Assembly (NCBI GenBank): GCA_010645155.1
Contig: JAAGOF010000188.1
Location: 85,030-149,029 of the forward strand
Length of the DNA: 64,000 bases
Source: Tigriopus japonicus
Lineage: Eukaryota; Arthropoda; Copepoda; Harpacticoida; Harpacticidae
Direction: 5' to 3'
The notes under the pieces are model-generated. The model saw nothing but the letters and a program-made list of their open reading frames with translations, ran no database searches and was not told the DNA's origin. How positions within the stretch are numbered: position 1 is the stretch's first letter; every line of letters starts with the position of its first letter. The position numbers were made by a program, and so were the translations under genes. Positions 1 to 12,758 of the stretch are shown here, piece by piece.

Positions 1-3000
1 ATGAAACGTGGTTCCATTTGGAAGCTCGCTTTCGCTTCAGTCGTTCGCAATTCCTTCAATGCAAGTACCCACTAACTCCAATTCAAATAGCGGTGAAAGA
101 CAGTCAAACCAATGGAAAGCCAATCTGCTGCTTCGAATATCGACTGCTATCCAGGAAACGTGTCCTTTAAGTCCAAAATCTTAATCTTAAGACAGCTGTT
201 GATTATCTGGCCGACAGCTTTAACCTGGGAAAGATTTGGCGCAAGTTCTTTTCCTGGCTTTGTAAATCGCTTTGCCTCTTTCAAAGTGCGGTTGAACAAT
301 GATTTTGCTAGACTGTTCACGTTGATCTAATTCAAGTTCGAGTTGCCTGCCATCCATCAATGCTCGACTTTTTTGGAGTCAGCTGATCCGATTTTTTGGC
401 ATTGTCTCCCAATTTGATTAGGATTCAAAAGGCACGAACGCTTCCAATTGGGTTCTTGATATCCCACCTACTAAGTTGATCCTCTTCGTTCGTCGTGCAT
501 TAAGCTCTTGTCTTGGCAAAGTGCAATGTGATTCATAATTAAATTAGTCTTGATTCATATGCACCTTAAAGGTTTCACACCAGGGGACCAGGGCATCATC
601 ACAAATCCCTGGAGTCTCGAGTAAAGCCGACACAAGAGGGCAAGACAAAGACGTAAAAAACCTACGAGACACGAATATTTTCAAGGTCTTCTGACGACCT
701 CAAGACAGCGACCGTTTTTTGTCCAGGTTTTCTATGTGTTGACCATTTTAAGACAGGACCGTTAATCGTCGTCAACGGACCCCAAATTACTGTACACTCA
801 ACATTCCTGAGCAACAAATTTTAGTTTCATTTGTGAAAGGAAATAGTGCCAAGAATAAATCTCGTGATGTGTATTGTTGGATCGTCATAGTCCACGTGAC
901 AGACGACGTCAAATGGTCCCAGAGGCAGTTTTGCGGTGGATAACTACTTACTTATTTACCGTATCTTGCTTTGTGATCAGTGATCGTAATGTTAGAAGTG
1001 GCATAAAGAACGTGAACGCAAACAAAAGAAGCCATTTAAAACAAAACTGGTTAGGAGGGAGACGAAACGTTCATATATACAACGATTGAAAATTTGCATT
1101 TAAATTGGTCTTGACTCTCAAATGGGCACTTAATGACGCTCAATGCCTAATTATTTGTATTCCCAATCCTACGCTAAAAGGGAACACCAGACCTCAATAA
1201 TGGATTGCCAACCCTCTTGTTCCATAAGGTAACATCATCAAAGAAAATGATGCCGTATCTAATAGCACTTTCAAAGGAAGATTGTAGCTAATAACTCAAA
1301 ACCCTTTGATATTAATAGCCTTGTCACATTTGGCACACAAAGCGTGCAGAAGGATCTCCGTTCTGGTACCAACATCATGTTTCATGTTTTGGTTGGTGAC
1401 TGGAATAGCGTTTTCGAAGATTACGTAACGAGACGCCTCGCTAAAAATCACACCGTTCGTGAACGTCTATACAATACGAATGCAAGATATTTTTTTCTGG
1501 CTAACCACGATAACAGAGAGCTAAACGCCAGATTGAAAACTGCAAGATAATGTTCCTTCACGAGTTGATTGAATTCGGCCTAACTGCACTAGTGATTCGA
1601 AGAAACCTCTCTGGTTCTATGTATTTCGGGCTCAAGATGGTAAAAAGCCTGTTTCATGAAACGAGGTTTAAGACTGCTTTGTAGGTTGTCCAAGTTCCTC
1701 TAGGTTTCATCTCATCACGTTAGGCCTAATCAATGTAGTTGCACTTCATTCTTAAAAGACTGACAGATTTACAAAGTTGCACTGGAGAAGCAAAGTTTTT
1801 GACCTTGGATTTTATTGTCGCGACCTTCAACTATGCTCAATGTTCATTTACTTGGATGATTCTGCACTTTATTAAATCCAGCTAAGACAGAAATTGCCCA
1901 TGAATTCCAATACCAATGCATTTTTAAGGGGATTTTTGTATGGAATATTCTCCCACAAGGCCAAGCGAATGCTTCACGTCTCTCCGCTTCAAAGGTAGAT
2001 GATGTCCACTTCAAGATTGTGAGTTCCAAGACAATCACGTCTCTCAACCAATTAGAGTAACAATTTTCAATGTCACCCGAGGAGGACTTCGTCTTTAAGG
2101 CCTTATATGCGAATGAAAAATGGGTTCATCAAGATTGCAAAAGGACGAAATTGCCCCCTGGAGCCGAATCAAGATCGGGGTTTGAACGGCAACAGTTGGC
2201 TGTTAAGAGCATCCGAATCAACTACTGATTTGACGTAATCATTGATCAATCCGTTCAAAACATTGTCAAGTGCAAGATGTGAAAGATGCGATGTCCCCAA
2301 AGTACAAATTGATGATAAATATGCCTTGTAGTGCCTTGTTGATAATTTGGAGGCTGGTACTTTCTAGGGTGACCATTTTATAATCTTCCAAAACAAGCTT
2401 GGGTGTTGACTCTCCATGTGAGTTCCACTAATTTAATCGATGAGACGGCGTGGGGTACTACATGGATGATCTCCAACAATCCTTGCCATCCATTGGCTTG
2501 GAAACAAAGTGAATAATGGTCCTGGAGGTGCTTAGAAACTGCATTCAAGTCTCTCACCACATAGAGTGCAATCATCAAGTCCAATCCATTGTGATCATAA
2601 GATAAAGCGAATCTGCTCATCTTTGCAAAAATCAAGGCTCTTGCTTTGGGTCCTGGGGCACAATGAGCACACCTTCCCACATTCATTTTGTTCATCTTCC
2701 CTTTAAGTGTCCTGTCCATACACATCAATGGCGTTGTCAAACATTTTTAACAAGCTCTCTGCTTTAATGATCTCGGCGTCCATCAGCCAATCGACAAACA
2801 AGCAGTTGCCACTAGAGAAGAGGTTGTAAACTTAATTTTTCCCATTCTATAATAACTTAAGCTTCTCGGCATCCATAAAAGAGACAATAGAGAACAACAA
2901 GATCTCATCATGAAAGGGGAAATGGACATGTGAGAAGATTAAGGACTGGAAGATGTTTGCGAAGGTAGGAGTTGTTCTTGTATAAAAGTGAGGATGTTAA

Positions 3001-6000
3001 ATTGAATTCCTACTGAGATGACCGTGCAAGTTCTGTTTGGGATCCCTTCGAAGACTTGTTAACCACCAGTGAGTAAACAAAGGCTTGGTAATTCTATCTT
3101 TAATTGTAAGCATGATAAGTGAGTTGTTGGAGAGCGCCAATCTTCTTTCGAGTCATCCTCTCTGGCACCAACTCCATTCATGCAAATCTATATCAGGCTT
3201 CCAATTGCAGCATTTTTTTGGAGATCATGATGGATGGATGATTCAAGATAGCTTACAAGGTACTGACTAATGAGCATTAGAATACTCGTTGACCTTTTCT
3301 CACGATGGTGTTGTTGGGTGGGAACCAAGACTTGTTTAAGTTTATTTTCACATATGTATTCTATCGAAGTCTCAAAATGGGTCAATTTAAATTCAATTTG
3401 TGTTGCCTCCTTGAAAAAAGTAACCTTCTTTGTTGGTCTCTTAGGGGGGCGTTGCATCATACGTTGAAAGACAGAGATCGATTGGCTTGAAGTGAAATAT
3501 TGTAGGCCATTTCGTAGATTAAGTGCCCTATTTCATAGGTTACATTGTGGCCATTTGCGGTATCAGATAAAATTTGCCATATTTGGTAGAATGAATCAGA
3601 TGACACAAGACAAAAACATTTTTAGCAGGAAGCATCAAATCCAACGATCATATCCCGATAAGAATCTTGCGCTTTTTGTCACTCTCACATGCATCTGACA
3701 TTGGAACACTGACCTTGTTTCGACAACAAATGTGTTTTCATAGGTGGTCTGGTTCGTTTAATTTTGAACTTGACAACAGGTTCAGTTCAGAGATTCAAGT
3801 GCGTACCAATTCTCATTTGTCCCAAAAATGTGACACTTGTTGAAAATTAGGCAAACTTAAGCTCTTTGTGTTTCAAAGCCTTTCAAGAAGGGCTTTTGAG
3901 TTCTTTGACACTATACAAAAATGTGAGGAATTAAACTGTTTATTGGATTTCCTAGCATGACATATCCTTGCGGTGCCATTAAAGCACTCAATTTTGCCAT
4001 TCACGAGCTAGTTTAATGACTAGCTCATTCTTTTGTCTCTTCGAAAACCCGTTTGAGCTTCTTCAATCTTCTTGTAAAGAGTTGGTTGTTTACGTTAGGC
4101 AAATTCCACGGCCGCAAATCTTCTCGTGAAGATGAGCCTTGAATACCTGCAGCCAGAACTGGTTATGTACCAGTCCCACAAAGGTAAATAGTGAAGGTAC
4201 TTAAGAATTACTTGGACAATTCTGATTACATTTACGATAGCTACTTGCCCGTCTTTAGTGCGGCCAGTTTAAGAGCTATGTGGACCTTGGCAACTTCGTG
4301 CGCCAAACCCAATTTAAAATTGCTCCGACATAAATAACAAATTAATGTCGTTCCGTCGTGATTATCCCTTCAAGGAGTTGAGGCCAAGTAAAATTTTGAA
4401 TTAATACTCTCAACACATAAATGTAAAAGGAGATGCTTTATAGTTCAAGAACCATTGGCAACCCCACGGCTGAAAGATCAAAAGACTTTTATTTACAATA
4501 TAAAATCATGGTTCTAGCATTGACGTTGCCATGTCCTCGAGCAAACTTAGGGACTGCTATCTAATTGTTTGAGCAAATATCCATGTGCCCAATCTGATAA
4601 GAAACCTTATGAAACGTTGCCTCGCCAAAGGACACTCTTAATATATCAACTAACTAAATAACCGGACTGGTTATTACAGGAACGTAAAAAGAGTCGATTT
4701 ACTGTCTTGGCACTTGCACATCTTGGAATGTGGAGAGCCCCCAATCCAAAAAATGCGGGTGGCAAAAGGTAAGTAACACACACCATGGTATCTTTGCTTA
4801 TGCAAAGCTAACTTTTGCGTACCTATCCCTAAAACGTGGTACTTTCCCTTGGGAGCAAAAATTCGTTTTTTTTTTCTTTATTTTTGAAGTTTTTCGAATT
4901 GAAGACTTATTAACTGAATATGAATCAAGAGGTTTCATGAAGATGCCGATTTTTTTGCATGGAAGGTGACTTTAGTGACAAAATATTGTAAAAAAGCGTG
5001 ACGTCTCAAACTGTTCCTTCTTACAGTTCCAGGTAAATAAAGAGCCGGATAAAAATTGGCGAATATGAAGAACAAGTAGGAAAATGAGATTGACGTGGAA
5101 ACGAAGATGAGACATCGATTACATCACAATTCTTGATTGCGTGACAATGAAAGATAGTTTAAGGAATGAAGTGCCTCATATTAATGAAGTAATGGCTTCT
5201 GAATTTCATAATACCTCCTATACAATGCGCGAATCCATTTTGAAAAGTGGGTGGAAGGCTTCAAGGATTTTGATTGCTGTTCTTTACAGTTTTAATTTGT
5301 AATTTCGAAACAGGTTTCGTTTTAACTCTCGATAGAAGGCTAACCTTGAAACACAAGGCTATATATTGTAAACAATACATTGGCAACTAAAAACCTGTCT
5401 GAAGTGGATCCAAACATGAAGAAGAGTTTTCATCGCCACATACCTGAAATGGGAAAGAGTGTTTTCAATTTTCTGCTGCTTTATTGTAACTTCACGCGAC
5501 GTGCATAATAATGAATTTATCAATGGAGTACAATATCCTCTACTCTCCATCAATGGAGCTTACTGAACTGACAAAAAATGTTGCTTTGAATTCACGTCCA
5601 AGTGCTCCTTTTACACCTACATTGAATCTGCACCTGAACTGGTATTATGAACATGACATCAAATTGCAATGGCGAACTTTAAGCCAAAAAACCTTGGTGT
5701 GATATCATCAAACAGGAAGTAAACAAAGTGGTGGAGAAAATGTCAAACCCTGATAGTGTTTCTGGACCTCGACAAATCTACGTAAAAGTCAAGGTAACCG
5801 TAATGTGGTTTTTGAATGGCAATGATGCGCTTTTCTAAAGAGCTAATCTCTAGCGAAAAAATGAGTTTGGACACTTAAAGGTTTCACCAATCCAAGGTTG
5901 GCATTGCAACAGTCCTTTGAACCGCATTTGCGGAAGGATAAAAGACATTTAACATTAACCGATTTTGACATTTCCGAAATAAAAGAATCTAAACTAAGCC

Positions 6001-9000
6001 ATCCAAATGATTCTTTATCCTCGCGATGACTCAAACCTGAATTCCACGACGAATAACGGTAAAGACTCGTTGGGCATGCTTTTTAATTCCGTTGTTCAGT
6101 TCCTTCCGAATGTGGCTTTGATGGAGTGTTGCCAAGCCAAACCAACTAACCAACAAAACGACTACGCAATATGTGCCTCCCTCCTACATCTCAACCTACT
6201 GGTTAGTGGTACGTGAAGTTCAAGTGGAATTGCCTTTTTTAAGCCCAGGCAAGACAAGATTGGTCGTTTTAGGCCTCAGACAGCCACGTTCAAACAGGAA
6301 ACAACACACTCATGAAGTTGGTAGGAAGACCCATTTTTGAATAGAAGACGGGCAAGTACTTAGTTTGATATCGTTTGAATCTCAGGTACTGGGTGGGGCA
6401 GCGCAACTAATCAGTGTTCGATCGGATTCCGCTTTAAACAGGAATATCAGACAGAATTTAATAAATGGAGCTGGATCCAATCCGAACTTTCAAATAACAG
6501 TAAATTGTTTCCCTTTCCATTAAGCCAATACTTCCCTGAACTAACGTTGCGTGCAAAGCAGACTTCTCCTTGAATTACTCACAACAAATATGTATCCTGC
6601 CATTCACGGCCATCTACTCCAATCTTCGTCCATCCAGTGTGCTGGAGGAAGCCAGCATTGCCACCAGCATCCCTCAACAACGCTACAAGTCCGCTGTCAG
6701 ACCAGCTAGGAAGCAATCAGATAACCTTGTACATCCACCTTGAGGTTGGCTACATGTATGTGGAGTACGGATAGAATCGGTTGTTTCCACCCTACCAAAG
6801 ACTGGCCTGAAGTACCTCCTACATACATACATCCACTCCTACTCCACTGACTCCTACTCCAGCCAAATGCTACGCTGCCGCAACCAATGCAGGAATCAGG
6901 AAGCGAAAGACCTTGAAACCTTCTCAACTTCCCGTTTCAAAATTGACGGCTACACTTGAAACGGTGGTGACTGGGTTACCTGGATGGATAACTTTTTTCG
7001 TTGTGGAGGCCTCTTGAGTTTGATTTCGTAGAAATATTCTGGAATACCTAATGTTTTGATCTTGAAGCTGTTGCTGGCGGCTATTTGGGGGAACGCACCT
7101 TCTTCGATCTTTGAACCCCACTGAAAAGTTGCCTATTTATGACGGAAACCGTGATGTTACGGTATTTCAGAGATTGGGATCGCAATTTCCTACTTCACAC
7201 TTATTAAGGCTAAAACTTAAAATTTTGTTCCACGGTAGGGAAGCTGGTATTCACAGAGTCCATCCACCTTTCGACACATTCAACGTTTTAGAGTCCTGCG
7301 ATTCTCGAACGGACTTCCGCGATCAGCAGAAAAGGTGAGCAAGCTAACTGTGCAATATTTTCATCCGGACAAACCAGTTCCGAGTTGAACTGAATGCCAA
7401 TAAAGTCGCAAAAAACGTTGATCCATCATCCTTGAGATTAGGGAGGGGGAAAAACTCGATTGCAACCCTTGTTGCTCAGCTCAAGGATGTGGAGTAGTAG
7501 GGTGGTTTAAACTCTGGAAACCTTGGGGAGCGAAGGCACCAATCATTTCTTGATAGTAACTCATCCACCTTGGATCGCTAACTCGTTATAAGTGAGTCAT
7601 GTTTATCTTGTCCAAGCAAGGTATTTACGTCATGGCAGGTAAAGTTTCCAAATTGTGGCCATTCCAAGAAATCTGGAGATAATCCAACGTGATGGAATAC
7701 CATGTGCTCAAAACAAAGCAGCTAGGCGAGCCTCATTTCCGGGATAAATCTGTGCATGATTTTCCCATGGCGTCTCAAGGATTCTGTCAAACAAGTGAAA
7801 ATGTGATCTCGAGGTTAGAAGGTTTTCAAATTTACACCCTTGAACTGACAACGCTCACACACTTTGCCTGATGAGTAGACAGACTGGAATCCTACTAGAA
7901 TGACGGTATTTCAATGGCTTTCAACAGTACGGGAGAGAAGTCGTGCGTTTGGTTGACTTTGGTGATGATCAATCCGGAAGTGTTGATCAAAGATTGGTGG
8001 CGGTTAGGTAAAGAAAAGTCAAACAGGAATGACTGTCCAAACTCTGCAATCACTATTCAGACCTCTAGATCAAATTCTAGAACATGATTTCAATTGGTCT
8101 GTTCACAGGTCTGGCAATGACCTTCATTCTAACACCTTTTTCTTTAAGTGAGAGGAAATCAGTTTCCTTCAATGTCCCAAATGATGTAGCTACCATTACA
8201 TATCGCTGCCTTGAAATGATGCTTTGTGACGATTGAAGTGAGCAACAGAAGATAATTTCCATCAAGGACTCCGTTAGAAGGCCACCCTTAACGACATTTG
8301 CCGTTCCTCTTCCCTCCATCTCGTGAAATATCAAGTACAGATCCATTATCTCCTCCACCGGATGAGCATTCCGTGCACATTACCCACGGAAAGTGCCATG
8401 AACATCGAACAACATCATGCTTGAAGGCATCCTACATCTCTCAAGACCATCGATATCGTTGGTCTTCTCGCAACGTATGCTTCCATTGTAGCAATCTCCT
8501 CGCGAGTTTTCCAAGGATTTCCGACACATGTGAGAGATTCTGCGAGAGAAGGACACATTTTCCCGACGTCCGACCAAAGCCACAATGGCACTTGCTGATC
8601 TTGAAAAGCACCATGTTTCTTTGCCTAAGTTCCTCTGCGCGAGAAATCAGATTGGAGGCCCAAGTATGGCAGGAAATGCGCAATGTGACGACGACTCACG
8701 AGTGTTTGTGTATGACAAAAAGTGAGGGTTACCGAATCACCTTGAAGACGACAACAACATTGACGGAACAACCAAGCAACCTTTCAGTGTTTGGGTTGCC
8801 AGATAATGCACCTGTTACGGTTTTTACCTGGGCACTTTCCGTACGAGCATTTCGAATAAGCCGTCGCTTTTGTGTGAATTCAGGGTCAGTGGAATGCAGA
8901 ATCTGACGACGGCAAAGCTAATTTGAGCCTCATTGCATTCTCGCTCGTTAAGGCTAAGTTTACGAAATATTTTGACGGGGATTGTGATCAGCTTGCTCAT

Positions 9001-12000
9001 CCAATTCATTAATTCTGTAAAATAGGCACCATCTGTACAATGAGCTAGTCTCGAAAATGGTTGCATATCATCCATCGATCGTGGGGAGAAGAACATCAGT
9101 CATGGAGATGATATCGGCGGAAGCTGGAAAGTTAACGTTCATTCAAAGGGCAGCACCGTTAGGTTTCCTCTTCTCATTCAGTTTAACAGACTAATAGTTT
9201 TCCAATGGAATGACGATCACATCAAAATCACCTCAAATTCTTCCTTTCTAAGATTCGTTAGATAGTTTGGTGTACAATATGTACTACATCCTCTGTGTCG
9301 ACACTCGTCCCGTCTCCATCTTCCATGGGAAGACGTACAGGAAATATCAAAATCTAGATGGAGGAAGACTTGCCTCGTGATTCTTTATAACTGAGTCTGT
9401 TGCAATGCAGGTATGGTATATACTACGCACCGGTAGGAAGAACTTGTACAAATGATCACTAAAGTTCAGCTAAGATCTTAGTTTCCTGTTATCTGTGTAC
9501 AAGCACAAGAATACGACGGCGTCGACCAAATTCTCTTCATTTTGTGTCCCATGATGAAATAGCTTTCCTAACATGGTATGGTCAATTTGCATTAACAATC
9601 TTGACATTTTGCCTCCTTCAAATCAAATAGAGCTTTTATGTAGGTTGCGAAAAAGAAGTGATAAAGAATCAAAAGCTTGCATGGAGTCAGCCGAGCTTGA
9701 GATAAATAGATTGATGTACACCAAAAATCACACGCAAGTGTAAAGACATCTCCAAGAGAATAACAGACACAATAGAGCCCTTGAATGGTGTTGAAATGAA
9801 ATGTCCCAGAATTCGAAAAAGAAGAATCATGAAATAGCTACATTGGAATTGCTTGAGAAATGGCTCTTTAGAAAAAAGTTTCAAATGAAATATAGTGGTC
9901 TGAAGAGGTAGCTCATTTTCTTTCGAGTTCTGGTCTTGCTACATCTCAAGCATCGGAAGCATCTTAAAAATCTGGTGGATGCTTGAAGACATTTCTCTGG
10001 AAACCAGCTGCTTACAGTGAGTTGGTTTTGTCTTTGATTCCAACATAATTGCCCATTACAGCAGAAAGATTGAGTGGTGGCATCATCTGGACAAGAAACA
10101 ACTTGTCCTTCAAACCGAGGCATTGTGCTGGTATACATATATACTCGTACAACTGTCAGCACATTTTCTCTGTCGAAATGCCTGTGGACCTCTGTTTTCC
10201 CAGGCGAAGAATAAACCTGACCTAATTAGTGGCCTAGGAGTGAGAAAAATGGCCCACAATCTGGCCCCTGAGAGATGAAATTTGGGGTGATGTAAGACTG
10301 ACTTGGCATTTTTGGCACCCCTGCGTATTGTGTCACGTCCACACATACATCAACTGTCAGTGCAATGAGAGGGCAGTCTTCAAAAATCTAGCCCTGAAAT
10401 TTACTGTACATTTCCAAGCGCTGGTTCATAGATAGCTCTGTACTTCCCTCCACTACAATCTACCAGTTACGCTCATGAGCAATCATCTCAAGAACCATGG
10501 TCTCCAAGCCAGTTAAGCAGGTAAATGTGAAGTTCGAGAGTGAGCAAAGTCAGCTGTGCACGAGATTTCGCATGGCTGCCTTGAAAGGAGTATGATGGCG
10601 CAGAGACGCGAGAAAACAAAACTTGGCCCCAAGGCAAGCTGCAAGAGTTCTGCTACCATTAGGAGGGAGGGTGGTTAGAAATTGAAGTTCAGAACAGCTT
10701 AGCCAACCATACCAAGCACTATCCGAGTGGCAATGATTCAAGTTCACGATAGCTGGGGGCATAGCAGGTACAAAACCATGATCATTGAAGGCAGCTTGAA
10801 CATTTAGGCGAAAGCTGTGAGCCTGACCTTGTACAAGATGAAAAGAACGATTTTTCCATCTCTGGTCCTATTTCCAGTGAGATGAAAGGTGACTGCGTGA
10901 AGTGGGGATCTTAGTCATGCACTGGGCATGACAAAATCCAGGCGTTTGAAAGAAGACCTTTAAGTTTGATCTCCATCCCATGTGTGTGTGTGATCTTTCC
11001 CTTTTGCTACGACGTCGTGGTCACGAAAACCCTATCCCGTCCCTATCAAAACAGACACCCACATATTGTTTGATGTCGATGATTCCTGAATGTCACCAGA
11101 TCCATTTCGGTCTCCTGATGTAATGGATCACTTTCTGAACATGACTCGACCTACAATACAACTCGTAATTACCCCTCGGAATAGGCTACACCTCGGAACA
11201 TTTTTTTCTTTTGCACAACTCCCACTACTTTTGCAGAGGAGGAGCGATGGCTCTTTAAATGAGGATGCAATCCTACTCCTCTCAACGTAACATCACTGCA
11301 GTCTGAATCATCCTTGACTTTTTCTGACAGACCGCCTGAGAACCAACGACAAGTCCTGGGATCTGAGTTTGGAAGTTTTGATTTTTTCCGAGAAGACATG
11401 GAAGTCAAGACAATTTTTACCTCCCACCTCCTCTCTCTTGCCTCACACCTACCATTTCAAAGTGGAAGGAAGATGCTCATTCATATCTCCAAAGGCAGAC
11501 TGCCAATCTAGTTAGTTTCCAAACATGGTCTGGAAAGAGCAAGGCTTGCAAAACCATCGTGGCATTTCAGAATCTGTTTCCGATGAGAGTGATCTTCGAC
11601 CCTGGAGGCGGGAATGCTCACCCTCCCTTTGGAAGCCAATGTCGAATCATCACTCATCAATTCCAAAATGTTAATGCCGACCAAAATCATGAGATATCTG
11701 ATTGTAGAATATTCTTTGGTGGGAAGCCAAAATCGTTAAAGTTTTGATGGTTAGAGATTGAGCCTTAAACTTGCAATTTGTGCTGAATTAGAGTTCTCAA
11801 TTGGATCATCGCATTAAGTTGAAGTGGCATGAACGTCCATGTTTAGAGGCTAATGGCATCTAGGCACGACAGATCTGATAAAAAGCAACTCGCATAACTA
11901 ACAGGTCCCAGCTTGACATAAATGTTCAAAACGAACATTTTTCTCCCTCGCTCATCAAAACGTTTTCATTTATCTCAACGGAATCTGCTACCAAATTTCT

Positions 12001-12553
12001 CAATTATTGTCCTCGGCTTGTCCCAAAATAGCAATAACTGGCTCAAAAGCAAGAGTGGAATGACCTCCCAGTTTATCTTCCCGCTCTGAAGGAGAATGGT
12101 CGGTCAGCTGGGCTTGTATTGTGGATGTTGTCAATGTACCCTCTGAAAAGAGCATTGACCCAAGCTGACCGGCGTGCAGCTGGGAGTCCCTTCTTTGTGA
12201 TGAGAAAATGACCGATGAGGGAGCAAAGGGGAATGACCAGCCCATTCTTCAAGTCGTTACACACAATCTGGACCAAATGCTACAAATGATGGGACGCCAT
12301 GATAATGGTTATTGAACTCTGTGGCTTGTTCAGAGCCTTGCGGTCAGCATCATTTCTGTAGAGTTCAGTACGATCAAGGGAGGGTCAAAATTTTGGAGAC
12401 GCTCACACCTAAGAAAAGTGAAAGGGAGCTCGAGAGCTTTTAAACAAACCCGTTTGATACCAATGCGATTGTAAATTTCCAACCTACTTGGAATTTAGCG
12501 CTTGATGTTGATGCAAGTGGAGATTTCAACGCTCGGAGAGGGCCTGTTCTTAC
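1..12553. other. gene-poor stretch, left end of window
   Basis: I find no intact gene here. Open frames are short, lack recognisable domains and are not joined by plausible splice sites. The one piece with recognisable ancestry is a reverse-transcriptase relic near 1.9-2.2 kb, listed separately. If the minus-strand Ovo-like exon at 12.55-12.76 kb belongs to a working gene, this whole stretch would be its first intron, because no minus-strand zinc-finger exon is present. Confidence 0.6.
1860..2240 (+). pseudogene. eroded reverse-transcriptase relic (LTR-retrotransposon type)
   Basis: A frame open from 1860 to 2060 reads EIAHEFQYQCIFKGIFVW, then NILPQGQANA, then KVDDVHFKIVSSKTITSLNQLE. This resembles the RT palm: the strand leading to the LPQG..N motif, a degenerate (Y)xDD box, and the following H..HL-like segment. 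The spacing between LPQG and xDD is about 13 residues, shorter than normal, which suggests an internal deletion. Beyond the stop at 2058-2060 a shifted frame still gives GGLRL and KW.HQDCK-like thumb residues to about 2.23 kb. It is clearly non-functional. The family (Gypsy-like) is inferred from these motifs only. Confidence 0.4.
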
Positions 12554-12758
12554 CTGGTTTGTGAATGAGGAGCCCGCTGTGACTGGCCAAAGGTGATCCA
12601 TAATGATATGGAATCACGGGAACTGAATCCGAATGGCTGGGTGAGCTGGAACTTTGATCGACATCGTCAATCACGGGTTGATTCTCACCCTTGGACTGTT
12701 GTTTCAATTTGGCTTGCTGTTCAGCCAATTGATGTCTGAGAGCGAAAATCTTGGGCAT
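12554..12758 (-). CDS. first coding exon of a second Ovo/Shavenbaby-type gene (partial)
   Basis: ATG at 12758-12756 with A at -3 opens a frame of 68 codons plus one base. It begins MPKIFALRHQLAEQQAKLKQ and is followed by an acidic, Ser-rich stretch ending SGLLIHKP. It stops at a consensus donor (CCAG|GTAAGA, GT at 12553-12552). The MPKIF start is the N-terminal signature of arthropod Ovo/Shavenbaby, and the plus-strand ovo gene in this window starts MPKIFAIRHRL. Both exons end in phase 1, which supports common descent. No downstream exon (acidic region or C2H2 fingers) is visible on the minus strand to the left, so the rest lies beyond the window or the exon is orphaned. Alternative: a related repressor-motif factor using the same N-terminus. 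Confidence 0.7.

Noticed and set aside
2378..2740. 120-codon open frame on the minus strand
   Set aside because: Looked at as possible retroelement coding next to the RT relic, but it is on the opposite strand and shows no RT, RNase H or integrase motif.
8298..8906. 202-codon open frame on the plus strand with overlapping minus-strand frames
   Set aside because: No recognisable domain, no splice context and competing frames on the other strand. Possibly old eroded coding DNA, but nothing specific can be supported.
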